Shown one piece after another: positions 51,640 through 64,000 of a DNA stretch of 64,000 nucleotides. Position 1 is the first letter of the stretch; the number at the start of each line of letters is the position of its first letter. Source of the stretch: Lethocerus indicus (Eukaryota; Arthropoda; Insecta; Hemiptera; Belostomatidae); assembly GCA_019843655.1 (NCBI GenBank), contig JACDQD010000003.1, positions 34,805,533 through 34,869,532 on the forward strand, given 5' to 3'. A program made the translations under genes and the position numbers. The notes beneath the pieces were generated by a model that was not told where the DNA came from, did not search any database, and saw only the letters and a program-made list of their open reading frames with translations.

Positions 51640-52531
51640 TATATTAGGTATAATTTATTTCACTTTAAACTATAAAATAATATATCGAGACGAGAGATAT
51701 CAATAGGAGTTCTGAGATTTTCAATTCCAAATATAGAGCATTAGGTCACATAATGTCAAATAAAATTTGGTACTTTTCCATTTTGCCGGGCGCAAATGTC
51801 ACAAAAAAGACATTTTCAATTTCATTTCATGTTTCTCTTGAAAAAAAGAGACTGCATCTTTTTTTCAGTCCTAGCTGAATCCCAAATTTACATCATTTTT
51901 TTTTTACATAAATTAAGATCGAAGAAAAAAAAAGGAAAATGCGCTTCGTTTAGAATAAAGTACCTAAAATTTGATTCAATAAGTCCTACATTTTAAATTG
52001 TACTAACATGAAATTAAATTACATACTCTCAAATTGAAATTGAATTCAATTTTCCATTCATATATTAAGATACAAAGTCCCTTTGTAGCCTTAAAAATAA
52101 GGTATCGAAATAGTTCAATTAATCAGCGTTAAAAAAAAATAATTACCATTTTTCCTGGTCGTATTGGTAAATCTCAGTTATGAACCCCTTTATATAATGG
52201 TAAACATTTGGAGAGAACCGCAGACTTATGTGTGAAACTTTGAAAGTTTCGCCCCCTGTTATATATACCGGTTGACGTATGTCAATTATTCACTTGCAAT
52301 CAATTTGTTCGATTTGAAACAATTAAAATAATCGAGATCGACTGCTTCAGTTTACCTACGCGTATTATTAGATACAAACTTTTACCAATTACAGGTTGTT
52401 AGAGCAGGCCAAGACAAAGTGCAGTTTTAATATTCAATGTTTTCGATCCGATGTAGATATGGGTCAAATAAAATTTGTAATATAAGGAATATTAAAAATT
52501 TTTGTATAACATTTTTGTGTGATTATTTGAA

Positions 52532-52569
<38 letters not shown>

Positions 52570-53210
52570 TTAAAATAAAAATATTATACAGTAATGAAAT
52601 GAAGCTATTTTAAGTAAACAAATTATTTGAATCGGTTAGATAAAAATAATTTATCCTTTTATTATCCGCATGAAATAATCTTAATAGATGATTCGATAGA
52701 AATAAATATGCTTACAAGGCACTTATCAATGCCTCAAAATGAGGAATGACTGCAATTTGTTAAAATTTTAAAATTTATTTTTATTTTTTTAAATTATTTT
52801 AAAAAATACAGTCAGATTCAATTACCAAGTTTATTTATTTATTTAACATATAATGACAACAAAATACTCACTATGACCTATAAATTGGATTAATGTCGGA
52901 TAAATGTATCGATGTGGTTCCATATTTTTTTTTTAATTTCTGGATTGATTATTTATTTTAAAACAAAATAAATTGTCGGACATTTAAACAGGCGCACTAA
53001 ATTTATTTACAGGCATTGTTATAAAATTATTCTTTACCCTGTTCTTACTAATTTTGCACACAATACCTTGTGACTTATCTTTACTGTCTATTTCAAAATT
53101 GCATTCTCCCTAAATTTTTTTTTAATTTTTATTCAGGGGTCAGAGTTTAACGGATCATTTTAAATTTGCATTATTTATGATTCAGAACATGGGTATAAAC
53201 GCACCCAGGA
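51640..53210. other. AT-rich stretch upstream of the receptor
   Basis: Holds copy 2 of the dispersed repeat shared with 32030-32260 (about 51720-51950, opposite orientation) and a (TA)n tract at 52537-52567. No exon is recognised. It may include the receptor promoter. Confidence 0.4.
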
Positions 53211-53214
53211 ATGT

Positions 53215-55350
53215 AGTAATATAACATTAACCCATTGGGTACCGGATCAGTTAATTTTTTTTAATTTTGTCCGATATGACATATGTGTTTTTTATTACTG
53301 TCAGTATATTTCACATTATAAATACTAGATCCTGTTAGAATACTCGTAATTATGATTATTATCCGAAATAAATTTTATGCAAAATTTTCAGACAACGAAT
53401 TGGAGTCAATTTAAAAACAAAATATTTGACAAAATTGGTTTTAAAACATATTCGATAATAATGCATCGTAATGAGCGAATTTTATGGAAAAATTTTCAGA
53501 AAAAAAAATTTCAGTACCTAATAGGTTAACACCTGACCTAGTGTTTAGTTGTTATTTTAAATAAAGCGACAAGTAATTTATCTACTATTTATTATCTTTT
53601 TTTTTTTAACAGAAATCCCGAATGTTGATTTTTCTCGAAATTAGGCGTAAAAAATTCCAATTCACTATTGGTTAAGTTTTGAAAATTCTACTCGAGAATC
53701 CAACCCTTTTCCTCGAGTACAAGATAATTTTTTTAATACCAATTCATTCATTTATAACCCTATTTAATTTTAACATAATAATATTAAGACAGCAATAATA
53801 TGTAGCAATATAACATTAACCCATCGGGTACAGGATACTGGTAATTATGATAATTATTCCGAAATAAATTTTATGCAAAATTTTCAGAAAAAAAAAATAA
53901 TTCGGTACTTGATAGGTTAACACCTGGACCTACTGTTCGGTTGCTATTTTAAATAAATGGACAGGTAATTTATCTATTATTTATTGTCTTTTTCTTTAAC
54001 AGAAATCCGGAAGGTTGATTTTTCTCGAAATTAGGAAAAAAATTCCAATTCACTATTGGTTAAGTTTTGAAAATTCTACTCGAGGATCCATCCCTTTTCC
54101 TCGAGTACAAGATAATTTTTTTTAATACCAATTCATTCATTTATAACCCTATTTAATATCAACATAATAATATTAACCCATCGGGTAGAGGATACTGGTA
54201 ATTATGATAATTATTCCGAAATAAATTTTATGCAAAATTTTCCGGAAAAAAAAATAATTCGGTACTTGATAGGTTAACGCCTGGACCTACTGTTCGGTTG
54301 CTATTTTAAATAAATGGACAGGTAATTTATCTATTATTTATTGTCTTTTTCTTTAACAGAAATCCGGAACGTTATTAAAAAAAATTCCAATTCACTATTG
54401 GTTAAGTTTTGAAAATTCTACTCGAGGATCCATCCCTTTTCCTCGAGTACAAGCATAATAATATTATCGGGTACCAATAATTATTCAGAAATAAATTTTA
54501 TAATTTTCAGAAAAAAATAATTGTACTTGATAGGTTAACACCTTGACCTACTGTTCGGTTGCTATTTTAAATAAATGGACAGGTAATTTATCTATTATTT
54601 ATTGTATTTTTCTTTAACAGAAATCCGGAAGGTTGATTTTTCTCGAAATTAGGCGTAAAAAATTCCAATTCACTATTAGTTAAATTTTGAAAATTCTACT
54701 CGAGGATCCATCCCTTTTCCTCGAGTACAAGATAATTTTTTTTAATACCAATTCATTCATCTATAACCCTATTTAATATCAACATAATAATATTAACCCA
54801 TCGGGTACAGGATACTGGTAATCATGATAATTATTCAGAAATAAATTTTATGCAAAATTTTCCGAAAAAAATTTGGTCTTGATAGGTTAACACCTCTACT
54901 GTTCGGTTGTATTTTAAATAAATGGACAGGATTATTTATTGTTGAAATAGGTTGATTTTTCTCACGAAATTAAAAAAATTCCAATTCACTATTGGTTAAG
55001 TTTTGAAAATTCTACTCGAGGATCCAACCCTTTTCCTCGAGTACAAGATAATTTTTTTTAATACCAATTCATTCATTTATAACCCTATTTAATATCAACA
55101 TAATAATATTAACCCATCGGGTACAGGATACTGGTAATTATGATAATTATTCAGAAATAAATTTTATGCAAAATTTTCCGGAAAAAAAAATAATTTGGTC
55201 GTTGATAGGTTAACGCCTGGACCTACTGTTCGGTTGCTATTTTAAATAAATGGACAGGTAATTTATCTATTATTTATTGTTTTTTCTTTAACAGAAATCT
55301 GGAACGTTATAAAAAAAAAAATTCCAATTCACTATTGGTTAAGTTTTGAA
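53215..55350. repeat. Satellite E, AT-rich ~290-360-bp units
   Basis: Markers repeat in order: 'ttaacccatcgggta', 'gataggttaacacctgg', 'ctactgttcggttgctattt', 'ttctttaacagaaatccgga', 'ctactcgaggatccatccct'. Unit starts lie near 53820, 54178, 54466, 54798 and 55113, with a more diverged unit from 53228. Units differ by internal deletions. Confidence 0.93.
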
Positions 55351-55756
55351 TATTGGGTTTCGTTGAGTGAATAATGGGAGATATCTCCCATCGAAGGACG
55401 ATCCATTGTTATCAGTACGATTTTGATTGATTTTTAATCTTTCGTTTTTTGAAAATATCCCCGCGGCGATAAGAGCGACATGACGCACGGCCACTACTGC
55501 ATGCTTCTTTTCTCCTCCCCCCCCTACCCCCCCACATGACGAAGGCTGAACACAATTGATCGATATAATTACGGTTTTTTCTATTTTTCCGCCTGTTCGG
55601 TGGGGGGGAGGGGACGTCGGTCATCCAGTCTCGATTTTTACCGTATGGAGTACGCGAAAGGGTGCGAGAATTGGACGTGTCGTTGAATTTATATCGGCCA
55701 AAAGTTATATAATATAATCCGGTTTGACCGGTTTCTTTGGCCGCTTACAGAATATT

Positions 55757-55813
55757 CGATCCGACCACTCTGTAGTGGAGCAGGAGGAGAAGGAGCAGCC
55801 GCAGCGACTAAAG
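55757..55813 (+). other. Possible 5' UTR exon of syntenin
   Basis: 'gagcaggaggagaaggagca' through 'gcagcgactaaag' is followed by a GTATAT donor, and lies 240 bp before the next acceptor of the leader. Position and donor make it plausible; nothing proves transcription. Confidence 0.35.
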
Positions 55814-55825
55814 GTATATTATATT

Positions 55826-55858
<33 letters not shown>

Positions 55859-56119
55859 GAGATATTTAATACGCCGTGACTATTAGTCATCAGGGGGGGG
55901 GGGGATATTTTGTATAGTTCAAAGTTGTTTGTCGATAGAGAGTGCGTCACATCGAGGAAAATAGTCGAGACGCCCAGTCTCCAAGTGGGTATTTTCCTCC
56001 CCTGTATTCGACTGGGTTTTTTTTTAACAACAAAAAGGACGGGGGTGAAAATTTGTTAACGGTTAAATTTCTCCTGATTTCAGAGTTGATCCACCACCAG
56101 CAGCAGCCGCCCCCCCAAG

Positions 56120-56170
56120 ATGTCACTCTACCCATCCTTGGAGGACATGAAAGTCGACCAGATGATGAAG
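56120..56170 (+). CDS. Sdcbp: Syntenin exon 1 (start)
   Basis: ATG at 56120 preceded by leader after [25 protein letters not shown]. The donor is taken as GTTTCC at 56171 because the next exon starts AQ, as in relatives; a second GT twelve bases on would add VSNK. Confidence 0.85.
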
Positions 56171-58672
56171 GTTTCCAACAAGGTTTTTTTTTTCATTATT
56201 TTCTCCAACTCTAGAACTGTGACCGTACATTTTTTGACCCGTCTACGGCCTAAACGAGTCTCTTGGCCGGGCGGCGTCAAACGGGAAAGGGATTTTGGTC
56301 GATTGTCGGGTACGTTGCAGTCATTGCGGATTTTTCGGTTAGAACGATGAAAACGACGGTACCGGAAGGACATAGTTCCAGCCCCGTCCGCTGGCCGGTT
56401 TTTAGTACGGCTTTATATATTATTGTCAGTTTCGATGACCCTTTTCAAAAGCGGTCCAAATTTACGATTTAGATCTGTCCCTTTTTAGCCGGCTACGGGG
56501 GATTTCCACGTTATATGCCGTCGGGTGGGTATAGGAGTACAGTTGAATAGGACGGGAGGGATTCAAACAAGGTAAAAATACTAAACAGACGGTGTTGCAT
56601 GCGTACGACAAAACTGTACTCTCTACAAAGTCAGATCGTTACTTAGAATCACATTCCCTGCAAAAACAGGGTCTTCCTGTCACTCTGAGAAGGGCGACTT
56701 GTCCTCCCGACTTCCTATTGAAAATCAAGTGCGGTACTCCCTAACGGACCAAATTATTAATTTACAAACGGCTTACCGAAACCGATTCGGGCCTACGTAG
56801 ATCGAACTGACTGCGGGGATCCACCGAGCCGTCATAACTCCTATAGACTCCAATCCTAATCCGCCGCAATCAGATGTCTCTAATGGAATAATCCGCGATG
56901 ACCTAAAAGTCCCCGTTCATTCGAGAATCATCGGCTTCCGGTATAAATCCTTCCGTTCGAAATTACTCCCCTTGTCAAGACATCCTGTATCGAATTGCGT
57001 GGATCGCGCAGTTTTAACCGTTTCCCGGCCGTTGTTCAGGCGCAGTTAACCGACGCCCAGTACTTTCCGACCGATCACCACGACCAGCCTCCTCCGGCGT
57101 ACCCGTCGCTGGTCGGCGCCAGCGCGCCGCCGATGCCGAATCCGAACAACGCAGTCGCCGTCTATCCGTCGCTTTCGAACTATATGGGACTCGACATATC
57201 GCCGAAAACGCTGGCGATGAACATGCCCGATTATTCTATGGCTCTCACCGTTCAGCCCAAGGTAAGTGCGTCCGCCGGAAAATCCTTAGTCAGAGTTTAT
57301 AAGGCGACCGTGTGAAATAACGAGGGCCGGTATAAGAGTATACAATTAGGAATACGGGGAAACTCAATTTAGAAGTGCATCAACTGCAATTTTATCCTCG
57401 ATATACATTCCGCCGTATGAATCGTCATATGAAATTTGGATTTCTTGTTTCGATCGCGTTACGTCCGAGTGTCGAGCCTGTTATTATAAGTGGTTGAGAC
57501 TGTAATTTTTACAATAACTAATTTTAACAATTTCAAACCTATCTGTCGTATCCAGTTTGAACACGCGAGGCCCACATTGAACAATATGGTAGCGCCGATA
57601 TCGTGCCAGTCTGTCGGATTGAAAATCGCTCAAGTTACAAATGGAATACGAGAGGTAAGTCGATCTCCCTTTTTTTTTCCCTTTCTACCGTCTACTAGTT
57701 ACGTAATAAAAATTATACACTCGACACGAACAAACGACGAACAAAGTGTTGTATTAATTTATTGTTTCTTATTAAATTTTGAAAGTTCCTTCTGCCTTTT
57801 TCCCTGGTTTAGCGTAGATCGCATTTTTTGTATTGTTTAGCGGCCACAACGGAATTATAAGTTGAACGGTCAAATTGTATCAGGCGCACTAAAGTAACGT
57901 AACAATTTGATAAGACGATTTTGATCGTTAGGAGTTCTTCAAGGGGGATCGAAAATTTGCCGGAATATTGGTGAAAATATACAGTAGATTAATAATTAAA
58001 GTTTCTTTTTTTTTTTAGCGAAATAAAATTAATTCCAAAGTCAAAATGTTCATTACTTTCGGTTACCCCTAATATGTAATAATGTCTTTAAGCAGTTATA
58101 CATATTTTTTTTGTATTCATTCTGTCAATTATCCGGGTACTCAAAATTCAAAATGCGCTGAATTAAATGATGTGTTAAGACGGAATGTTATTATTAAAAA
58201 AATCAATTTCGCATTATCTACTGGAAAATGTTTTAGTTCAAACCAGATAATAAAGATATGATATAAAGTCACTATCGCAATGTTTACTATCGTGAAATGA
58301 TTCTACGCTTCAATCTCTGTTCGTACAATCTATTCATTACTGATTTTGCGTAGTTTTGAAATATTAGAATTCATCTGTGTAGAGTGAATACATTGAATAT
58401 ATTAACGTGGCATTTATAATATGATTAATTTGTTCGTTACCAACCGTCATAATGTCACATACATATGACAGCTACATACCTAATACTTTTTTATTACAGC
58501 CCAACGTCACACATATATTTTTGCGCAATTTACAATGGCATGTTTGAACCCAATGAAACTACAACTCATGTTGAACAATACTCAACATTATTGAACAAAA
58601 TTGTTAAGTTCTAAAACTGTAAAATGTACAAAGTCTGTACTCGGTCCGCTCTCGCATTAGATTATTTTTTCT

Positions 58673-58733
<61 letters not shown>

Positions 58734-61409
58734 GTTGAATAGATCGGTTTAGCGGTGAAATTAACGGGCAATAAGTTAAATTTAAAGTGGAAAAGATTTT
58801 GCGAAATTAAAATAATTAAAATCGTTGCGTAAGCAGCTAGAAATAAGTAAGCTATAAAAATTATTTCTCAACAGAAATATATCTCTCAACAAAATGAACA
58901 GATGCGTAATATATTCCAGTGATGAGGATATGGAATGTGATAAGGATATACTAGTACCAGATCCGACTGATAATTTTTCTTTTACAAACTTAATATGAAA
59001 TGAATTTCGTATCTCTATAAATTGTATTTATATTTTTTTTTTGTCTTATAATCAGTTTCTTCTCATTTATAATTTGACACATATACGTGACACGTTGGCT
59101 ACACAGCGTTTAATTTTTATCTATAGCCGGCGTCACATATTTGTGTCGGTTTAAATAATACTTATTTTACACAAAAATTTTGCGCTACGGCCGATGTTTT
59201 CTCCAGAAGGGGCCCGTAGGTTCGAGCTCGAACCGGTTAATCGGTTCGACCGGTATATAAAATGTCGCGTTCAATTCGTTCCAGTTAATACTGTGCAAGG
59301 ACAAGGACGGGAAGATCGGCCTGAGGGTGGCCTCCGTGAACAGCGGGATATTCGTCTGCCTCGTCGCTAAAGGGTCGCCGGCCGAGATGGCCGGCGTCCG
59401 TTTTGGCGACCAGATACTGCAGATTAACGGCGTCGTCGTCGCCGGCTATACAATGGACCAGGTGCACAAGCTGTTCCGCAAAGCAGTCGTCAACGGAATA
59501 TCCGTCGTGATCAGAGACAGGTAACTCTTCCGAATCGGATTGGCAGTATAGCGTAAAAGTAAAATGCCTAGATTGACAGTAACAATTCCTAGCGTATCGG
59601 ATGATTCCGTCGACAATAAAAATTACGCACTACATCCTATAACCGGATCGAGTTTTCACGAACCTAACTGCGGTTGAAGAGATTTTTTTCTGCGTCTTCG
59701 CTTGAAATTATAGCCGTATTACGCGTTGGAATTTTTTAAATATCGGTATTTAGGAAAGGGTAGCCACCGCTACTGAAGATGGCGAGCGTTTAAAGTACAA
59801 GTCGTCGGTGTACAATACAATTTTTTTTTCATTCATCGACGAGGAATATTGTCAATTATCGATATAATCGTTCAACAATAGTCGATATAACGAAAAATTG
59901 TTTTCAGGCCTTTCGAAAGGACCGTTACGCTTCACAAGGACAGCGACGGCAGGGTCGGCTTCCAGTTCAAAAAGGGCGAAATAACGACTCTGGTTAAGGA
60001 TTCGTCGGCGACTAGGAACGGCCTGCTGACCCAACACCAGCTTTTGGAAGTCGACGGTCAGAACGTAGTCGGACTCAAGGACAAAGAGATCAGCGCGATC
60101 ATCGACAAAGCCCAATCTCCGCTCACCGTCACCGTTATACCGACGTTCATCTACGAACACATTATCAGCAAGTGGGTTCCCAAATTTCGTTTCAGTTATG
60201 TAAATTTCGTACGTTTAATTTTAGATTTCCTGTGTTTCCGTCTCCTCTCACCGGTTTGATGTTTCGTTAGACCGGTTTCGGCCTTGTCAGTCGCCACCTT
60301 CACTTTGCGCGTTTTTTCAGCATCCTGACTGCACTGTCACTGCATCACTTGTGTATACCGTGTGCGGTGGTTGTCCGTTTATCGTGTGTGTGTGTATATA
60401 TATACAGAGTACAAGTGATACAGTGCAGTGAGTATGCCCAAAAAACGTCCAAAGTGAAGGCGGCAGGCCGAAACCGGTTTTCGAGCGAAAGACCGAAATC
60501 TACGGTATTCCAACCCCGCCTCGCGGACCAAAAAACGTGACTTTCGGGAAATAATAATTAGACAATTTGGCTTAGAAAAGTACGCCGGCAGTCAACACGA
60601 TAAATACAAATACAAAAGGGTACGACTTCAATAACATGACAGTAAACCGTTATTGGTAACCGTTGTTGTTTGTAATAACTATGACAAACAAGAGTTCGCG
60701 TTACCGAATTACACAATCTCAACAACTGATTCCGTACACTTCAAACAAATGTTCAGGACCTTGCCTTGACTGCTTATGTAAATATAACATTTATGTATAT
60801 GCAGGTTCGTGATGTTTCTGTCTCCTCTCGCCGCGGTTCGGTCTTTCGCTAGACCGGGGTTTCGCCGCTTCGCCATCTTCAGTAGCGCTGTGCAGTCAGG
60901 AAGCCCAAAACATCAAAGTGTTTTTAACAGCATGACTACTGCACAGCGCTACTGAAGATGGCGAGCGGCCCCAAAACCGGTCTAGCAAAAGACCGAACAG
61001 CGGCGAGAGGAGACAGAAACATCACGAACCTACAGTATATTCCAAACCCTCGCAGACCACAAAACAGTGATATCAAATTATTTATGTATATGTTCTTGGA
61101 TTTTCCCATACTCGGTCAACAGTGAATCCAATGTGAGTTACGCATGCCATAAAAATTGAAAATGTTCGAATTTTCAAAAATACAATTGGATTTGTCCTAT
61201 ACGGTGTCAGCAGTTCAAATCCGCCCAGTTTAAGGAAACGTATAATATAGAGAGAAATCAGATAAATAAATCGATTATTTTGATACCGTGTAATTGAAAT
61301 ATATATTTTTCGTATATGTATATTATATACGGTGAACGTTTCCGTGTGTTCAAGGATGTCCAACAATTTGATCAAGAACCTGATGAGCCACAACGTTCCT
61401 GACATATAA
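56120..61409 (+). CDS. Sdcbp: Syntenin (syndecan-binding, two PDZ domains), gene span
   Basis: Six exons: 56120-56170, 57040-57261, 57556-57654, 59285-59520, 59908-60171, 61355-61409; 927 nt, 308 aa, all phases agree and no frame break. The N-terminus [17 protein letters not shown], with further YPSL motifs in exon 2 ([21 protein letters not shown]), matches the family's Alix-binding LYPxL region. PDZ1 runs through exons 3-4 ([37 protein letters not shown]), PDZ2 through exon 5 ([40 protein letters not shown]). The C-terminus [15 protein letters not shown] is typical. Family role: scaffold at the inner membrane that binds syndecan tails and PIP2 and supports exosome formation. Two fold-back MITEs lie in the last intron. 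Confidence 0.96.
57040..57261 (+). CDS. Sdcbp: Syntenin exon 2
   Basis: Phase 0; [60 protein letters not shown], donor GTAAGT. Pro-rich linker with two YPSL motifs. Confidence 0.93.
57556..57654 (+). CDS. Sdcbp: Syntenin exon 3
   Basis: Phase 0 after [28 protein letters not shown] then [13 protein letters not shown], donor GTAAGT. The start of PDZ1 lies at its end. Confidence 0.93.
57885..58072. mobile_element. MITE family 3, copy 7
   Basis: 'cgtaacaatttgataagacg' ... 'ttccaaagtcaaaatgttca' then 'ttactttcggttacccc'. The left end is degraded. Syntenin intron 3. Confidence 0.7.
58076..59284. other. Rest of syntenin intron 3
   Basis: AT-rich; a (TA)n tract at 58678-58730. No exon or known repeat seen otherwise. 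Confidence 0.5.
59285..59520 (+). CDS. Sdcbp: Syntenin exon 4 (PDZ1)
   Basis: Phase 0; [60 protein letters not shown], ending RD and phase 2 before GTAACT. The carboxylate-binding loop is the KIGLRV stretch. Confidence 0.96.
59908..60171 (+). CDS. Sdcbp: Syntenin exon 5 (PDZ2)
   Basis: Joins as [21 protein letters not shown], then [40 protein letters not shown] and [11 protein letters not shown], phase 2, donor GTGGGT. The PDZ2 binding loop is RVGFQF. Confidence 0.96.
60225..60535. mobile_element. Fold-back MITE family 1
   Basis: 'tttccgtctcctctcaccgg' and 'gtttcggccttgtcagtcgc' at the left; 'gccgaaaccggttttcgagc' and 'tattccaaccccgcctcgcg' at the right. Syntenin last intron. Confidence 0.75.
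60800..61075. mobile_element. Fold-back MITE family 1, well preserved
   Basis: Left 'caggttcgtgatgtttctgt', right 'acagaaacatcacgaacctac' (reverse complement) and 'tcgcagaccacaaaacag'. Arms of about 115 bp flank a short spacer. Confidence 0.9.
61105..61195. repeat. Lone diverged monomer related to satellite B
   Basis: 'tcccatactcggtcaacagt', 'ccaatgtgagttacgcatgc' and 'attgaaaatgttcgaatttt' follow the order of the 104-bp unit at 35-38 kb with many substitutions. It lies in syntenin's last intron. Confidence 0.6.
61355..61409 (+). CDS. Sdcbp: Syntenin exon 6 (C-terminus)
   Basis: After GTTCAAG the phase 2 join gives [18 protein letters not shown] and TAA at 61407-61409, the conserved end of the family. 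The polypyrimidine tract is short. Confidence 0.9.
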
Positions 61410-63116
61410 GAAGTCTTCCAGAACGAACTACTAATATCAACACGACGAATAAAGTCCTGAATTTCCGCAGTACGGGAAAAAATAGTTTATATAAATAGGA
61501 AATTCCATTAACCTATAGTTTATAGTTATTTTTTATATATATATATAAATATATATCTATCCTTATCATGATTTGTATACTTGTACGACGACGAATTTTG
61601 ATATTTTCATTTTTTAAAATTGTGCCAAATTCTGTAAATTCGTAAGTTTCTTTTTCGTAGAACGAAAGAATCGTTTAAAACTGGTAATTATCCTGGTTGA
61701 AATAAATTCACTTCTAATCTCGTTTGTCCTATCGGGAGTATCGATAAAAAAAAATATATATATGTATTTATTGTTGTTAATGGATTTTATAAACGATTAG
61801 CACAATTTAATGGCAATAAGGAAATGGATAAATTTTACGACTGTTGATTAAAAGTGAAAGCATTAGGCTGTGAAAGATTGATTATGTTTACGAGATAAAG
61901 ATTGTTCCTTTCTTATTGTCTATAAACGTCGTAATAATAATGAATCTGTTGATTGTGCAATGAAATATATAAAATATAGTAAATGTGTACGAAATTTAAT
62001 TATTACGTTTAACGTTTAATTTTTAAGTTCTAACCCCACTATATTATATTATTAATAATGCCGTATTACGATGAAGGATTTTTAAAACAATTTGTTAGGC
62101 GCATAGAATGTTTCTATTATGCTTCACTGTGTTATATCTGACAAATATATATATTGCGAATTAATTGAATGTTCAATTCTAAAATACAACCCACAGAAAT
62201 AATTATATTTAGCGTTGTAACTGATATCGGGATCGCGTAATACTGTGGGAAGATAAATAACTGATAATGTTCAACAATTACAATTGAAGTACTGTAAATA
62301 ATACATATATAATTATACACATATGATTTTTTTTTTATTAGTAGGATATAATTTAACTTCTGGGACCCTCTCGTGGGGTCGTCTGTTTCTGAAGTTTTGG
62401 AACTCCTACTTACTATGATCAGGGCTGGACTGAAGAGTAATAGAAAACCTAAATTTTATGATTAATTTCGAATAATTTCGATTAATTAATTTCGAAACAA
62501 TCCGACTCCGAAAATAGCGTATTGTAAAACCGAGTGTTAAAAGCACGAATTGATAAACTATCGGAAAATTATAAAATAGTTTGTTGTCGAATAACAGTCG
62601 ATTCTATAGCACTGTTCAAGCTATCTTTGCAAGTTTGTTGCCAACGCAAATAAAATAGCCTAGTATTCTTTGTTCGTGAGCGTGTACTCTATTCGATATC
62701 GGGATTAAATAATTTTATTTTATTATAAATTTTAAAATGGGCCATTAAACTTCTGAATTGCGGCTCAGCTTGTCTAACCATTTATGGTTCGAGCCCTCGT
62801 TATGAACACAGACAATAAATATGTATAGGCACACTTTATTCGTTGTTTATTCTGATTTAAAAAAAAAAAAAAGCCAATATTCCTCCCGATATTTAACTTT
62901 CAGACTATTGTTATTACGTGTATTTGAATCTCATTTCGAATAAAATTTTCTACGCCCTCGATGTTTACAAATATATTACAGGGCTCTTAGTAGGATAATG
63001 TAAGTTTTTTACCTCTACATATTAATTTATATATATTTGGTATATCATTTTTAAAAATTTTTAAACAATTCTTGAGCATTGAGATTGGTACATTTTTAAT
63101 TCCATTATCACAATCT

Positions 63117-63163
<47 letters not shown>

Positions 63164-63600
63164 TATATACACACACATGCATATATACATTGGATGGTTT
63201 TTAATAACCAGTACCCAGAAGCTTTAATCCGTCTTAAAAAAATATACTGCAAAGCAAAATATGTATTTTTTTCAAAATATAGCTATATTATTATTATTAT
63301 TATTACTGAATATAACAATATAGAGCTACATGATCGCCAATCATCAGTGCACAACAATCATCAGTTATTTACGTTACGAAAAATGTAATCTCTTTAGTGG
63401 ACGACTGGGCTGAACACCATTTTACGTTAGGATAAATAACAAACGTATAAAATGTAATTAAGATAACATACTTTTTATATATATTTGTATTCTCCTCTCC
63501 GTAATGGTGGCGGCGGGGGGCGGGACTTTGACGGAGCGGGGTTGATACGGATTACGGGCCGAACGAACTGTTTTTTACCCGAAACTGAATTAAAATATTA
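61410..63600. other. AT-rich stretch after syntenin
   Basis: No exon recognised. (TA)n tract at 63118-63158. Probably syntenin 3' UTR followed by intergenic DNA; a polyadenylation site cannot be fixed. Confidence 0.45.
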
Positions 63601-63624
63601 TTTTTTCTATTTTCGTTTAGAAAT

Positions 63625-63756
63625 ATGACGGAAAAAAATTCGGCCCGTCCAACTTCTAATAAGCCTGTAAGCAGTGGAACGACAACCTTAGTAAACGAAC
63701 GGCCGCGTCCGCCAAATTACTGTACTAACGTATTGAGAAATTGGAAACGATCGTAA
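63625..63756 (+). CDS. Possible first coding exon or short protein of an unknown gene
   Basis: An acceptor-like TTTTCGTTTAG precedes ATG at 63625. The frame MTEKNSARPTSNKPVSSGTT then TLVNERPRPPNYCTNVL is open for 43 codons to TAA at 63754. A GTATTG after TGTACTAAC (63729) could be a donor, making this a first coding exon. GC-rich sequence at 63503-63560 resembles a promoter. Product not recognised. Confidence 0.35.
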   Translation: MTEKNSARPTSNKPVSSGTTTLVNERPRPPNYCTNVLRNWKRS

Positions 63757-64000
63757 AAATAAAAATTTGAAAATAAATACTTAAAAAAATGGAGAAAATG
63801 CCGTATGGGGAGAAAATTAATGTTGTACTCATTCTAGTAATGCCGTATATTTTGGGTACGAGCCCGACGTATATACGATGTTGTAAACATCGAATGGAAA
63901 CATTTAAAAAAAAAATTAAATTCAGATTTTCCGAATAGATCAGCATCCGTTAAATATTTGTATCTATTATATTTGCGAAATTTGAAAGATGTTTTTTACC

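Overview
The window is eukaryotic: split genes with GT/AG introns, long microsatellites, satellite arrays and many short non-autonomous DNA transposons. An insect odorant receptor (7tm_6 type) points to a winged insect or close relative; the order cannot be fixed from the sequence. One 100-N scaffold gap (12650-12749) and indels inside otherwise well conserved exons suggest a lightly polished long-read assembly.

Five multi-exon genes can be read by joining exons with matching phases. (1) A CLIP-like plus trypsin-like serine protease of the Stubble/Notopleural/Filzig kind, + strand, 4508-16688, carrying several frame breaks and a lost splice donor. (2) An F-box protein, - strand, 26508-21158, four clean exons, 480 codons plus stop. 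(3) A MARCH-type membrane RING-CH ubiquitin ligase, + strand, 30578-43296, six exons, with about 7.2 kb of satellite DNA in intron 4. (4) An odorant receptor, - strand, about 51582-46257, six exons. (5) Syntenin (two PDZ domains), + strand, 56120-61409, six clean exons, 308 aa. A short possible first coding exon of a further gene lies at 63625-63756. The genes do not form a pathway; they look like unrelated neighbours.

Most of the rest is repeats. Satellite blocks are: a ~210-bp irregular family D in the protease (14.6-16.4 kb), between MARCH and the receptor (43.8-45.35 kb) and, inverted, in receptor intron 1 (50.3-51.3 kb); the nested A-B-A-C complex in MARCH intron 4 (34.37-41.59 kb: short 'aaaatgcggttttt' repeats, a 104-bp satellite, then a 190-bp higher-order repeat in inverted orientation); and an AT-rich ~290-360-bp satellite E (53.2-55.35 kb). 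Four families of MITE-like or fold-back elements recur throughout.

The strongest oddities are a TIR-bounded, decayed Tc1/mariner-type element (about 43475-45837) that holds satellite D and an orphan copy of a host protease exon; the donor site intact in that orphan but broken in the parent gene; a triplicated exon-donor segment in the F-box gene; and a ~470-bp (CT)n tract serving as the polypyrimidine tract of a receptor exon.
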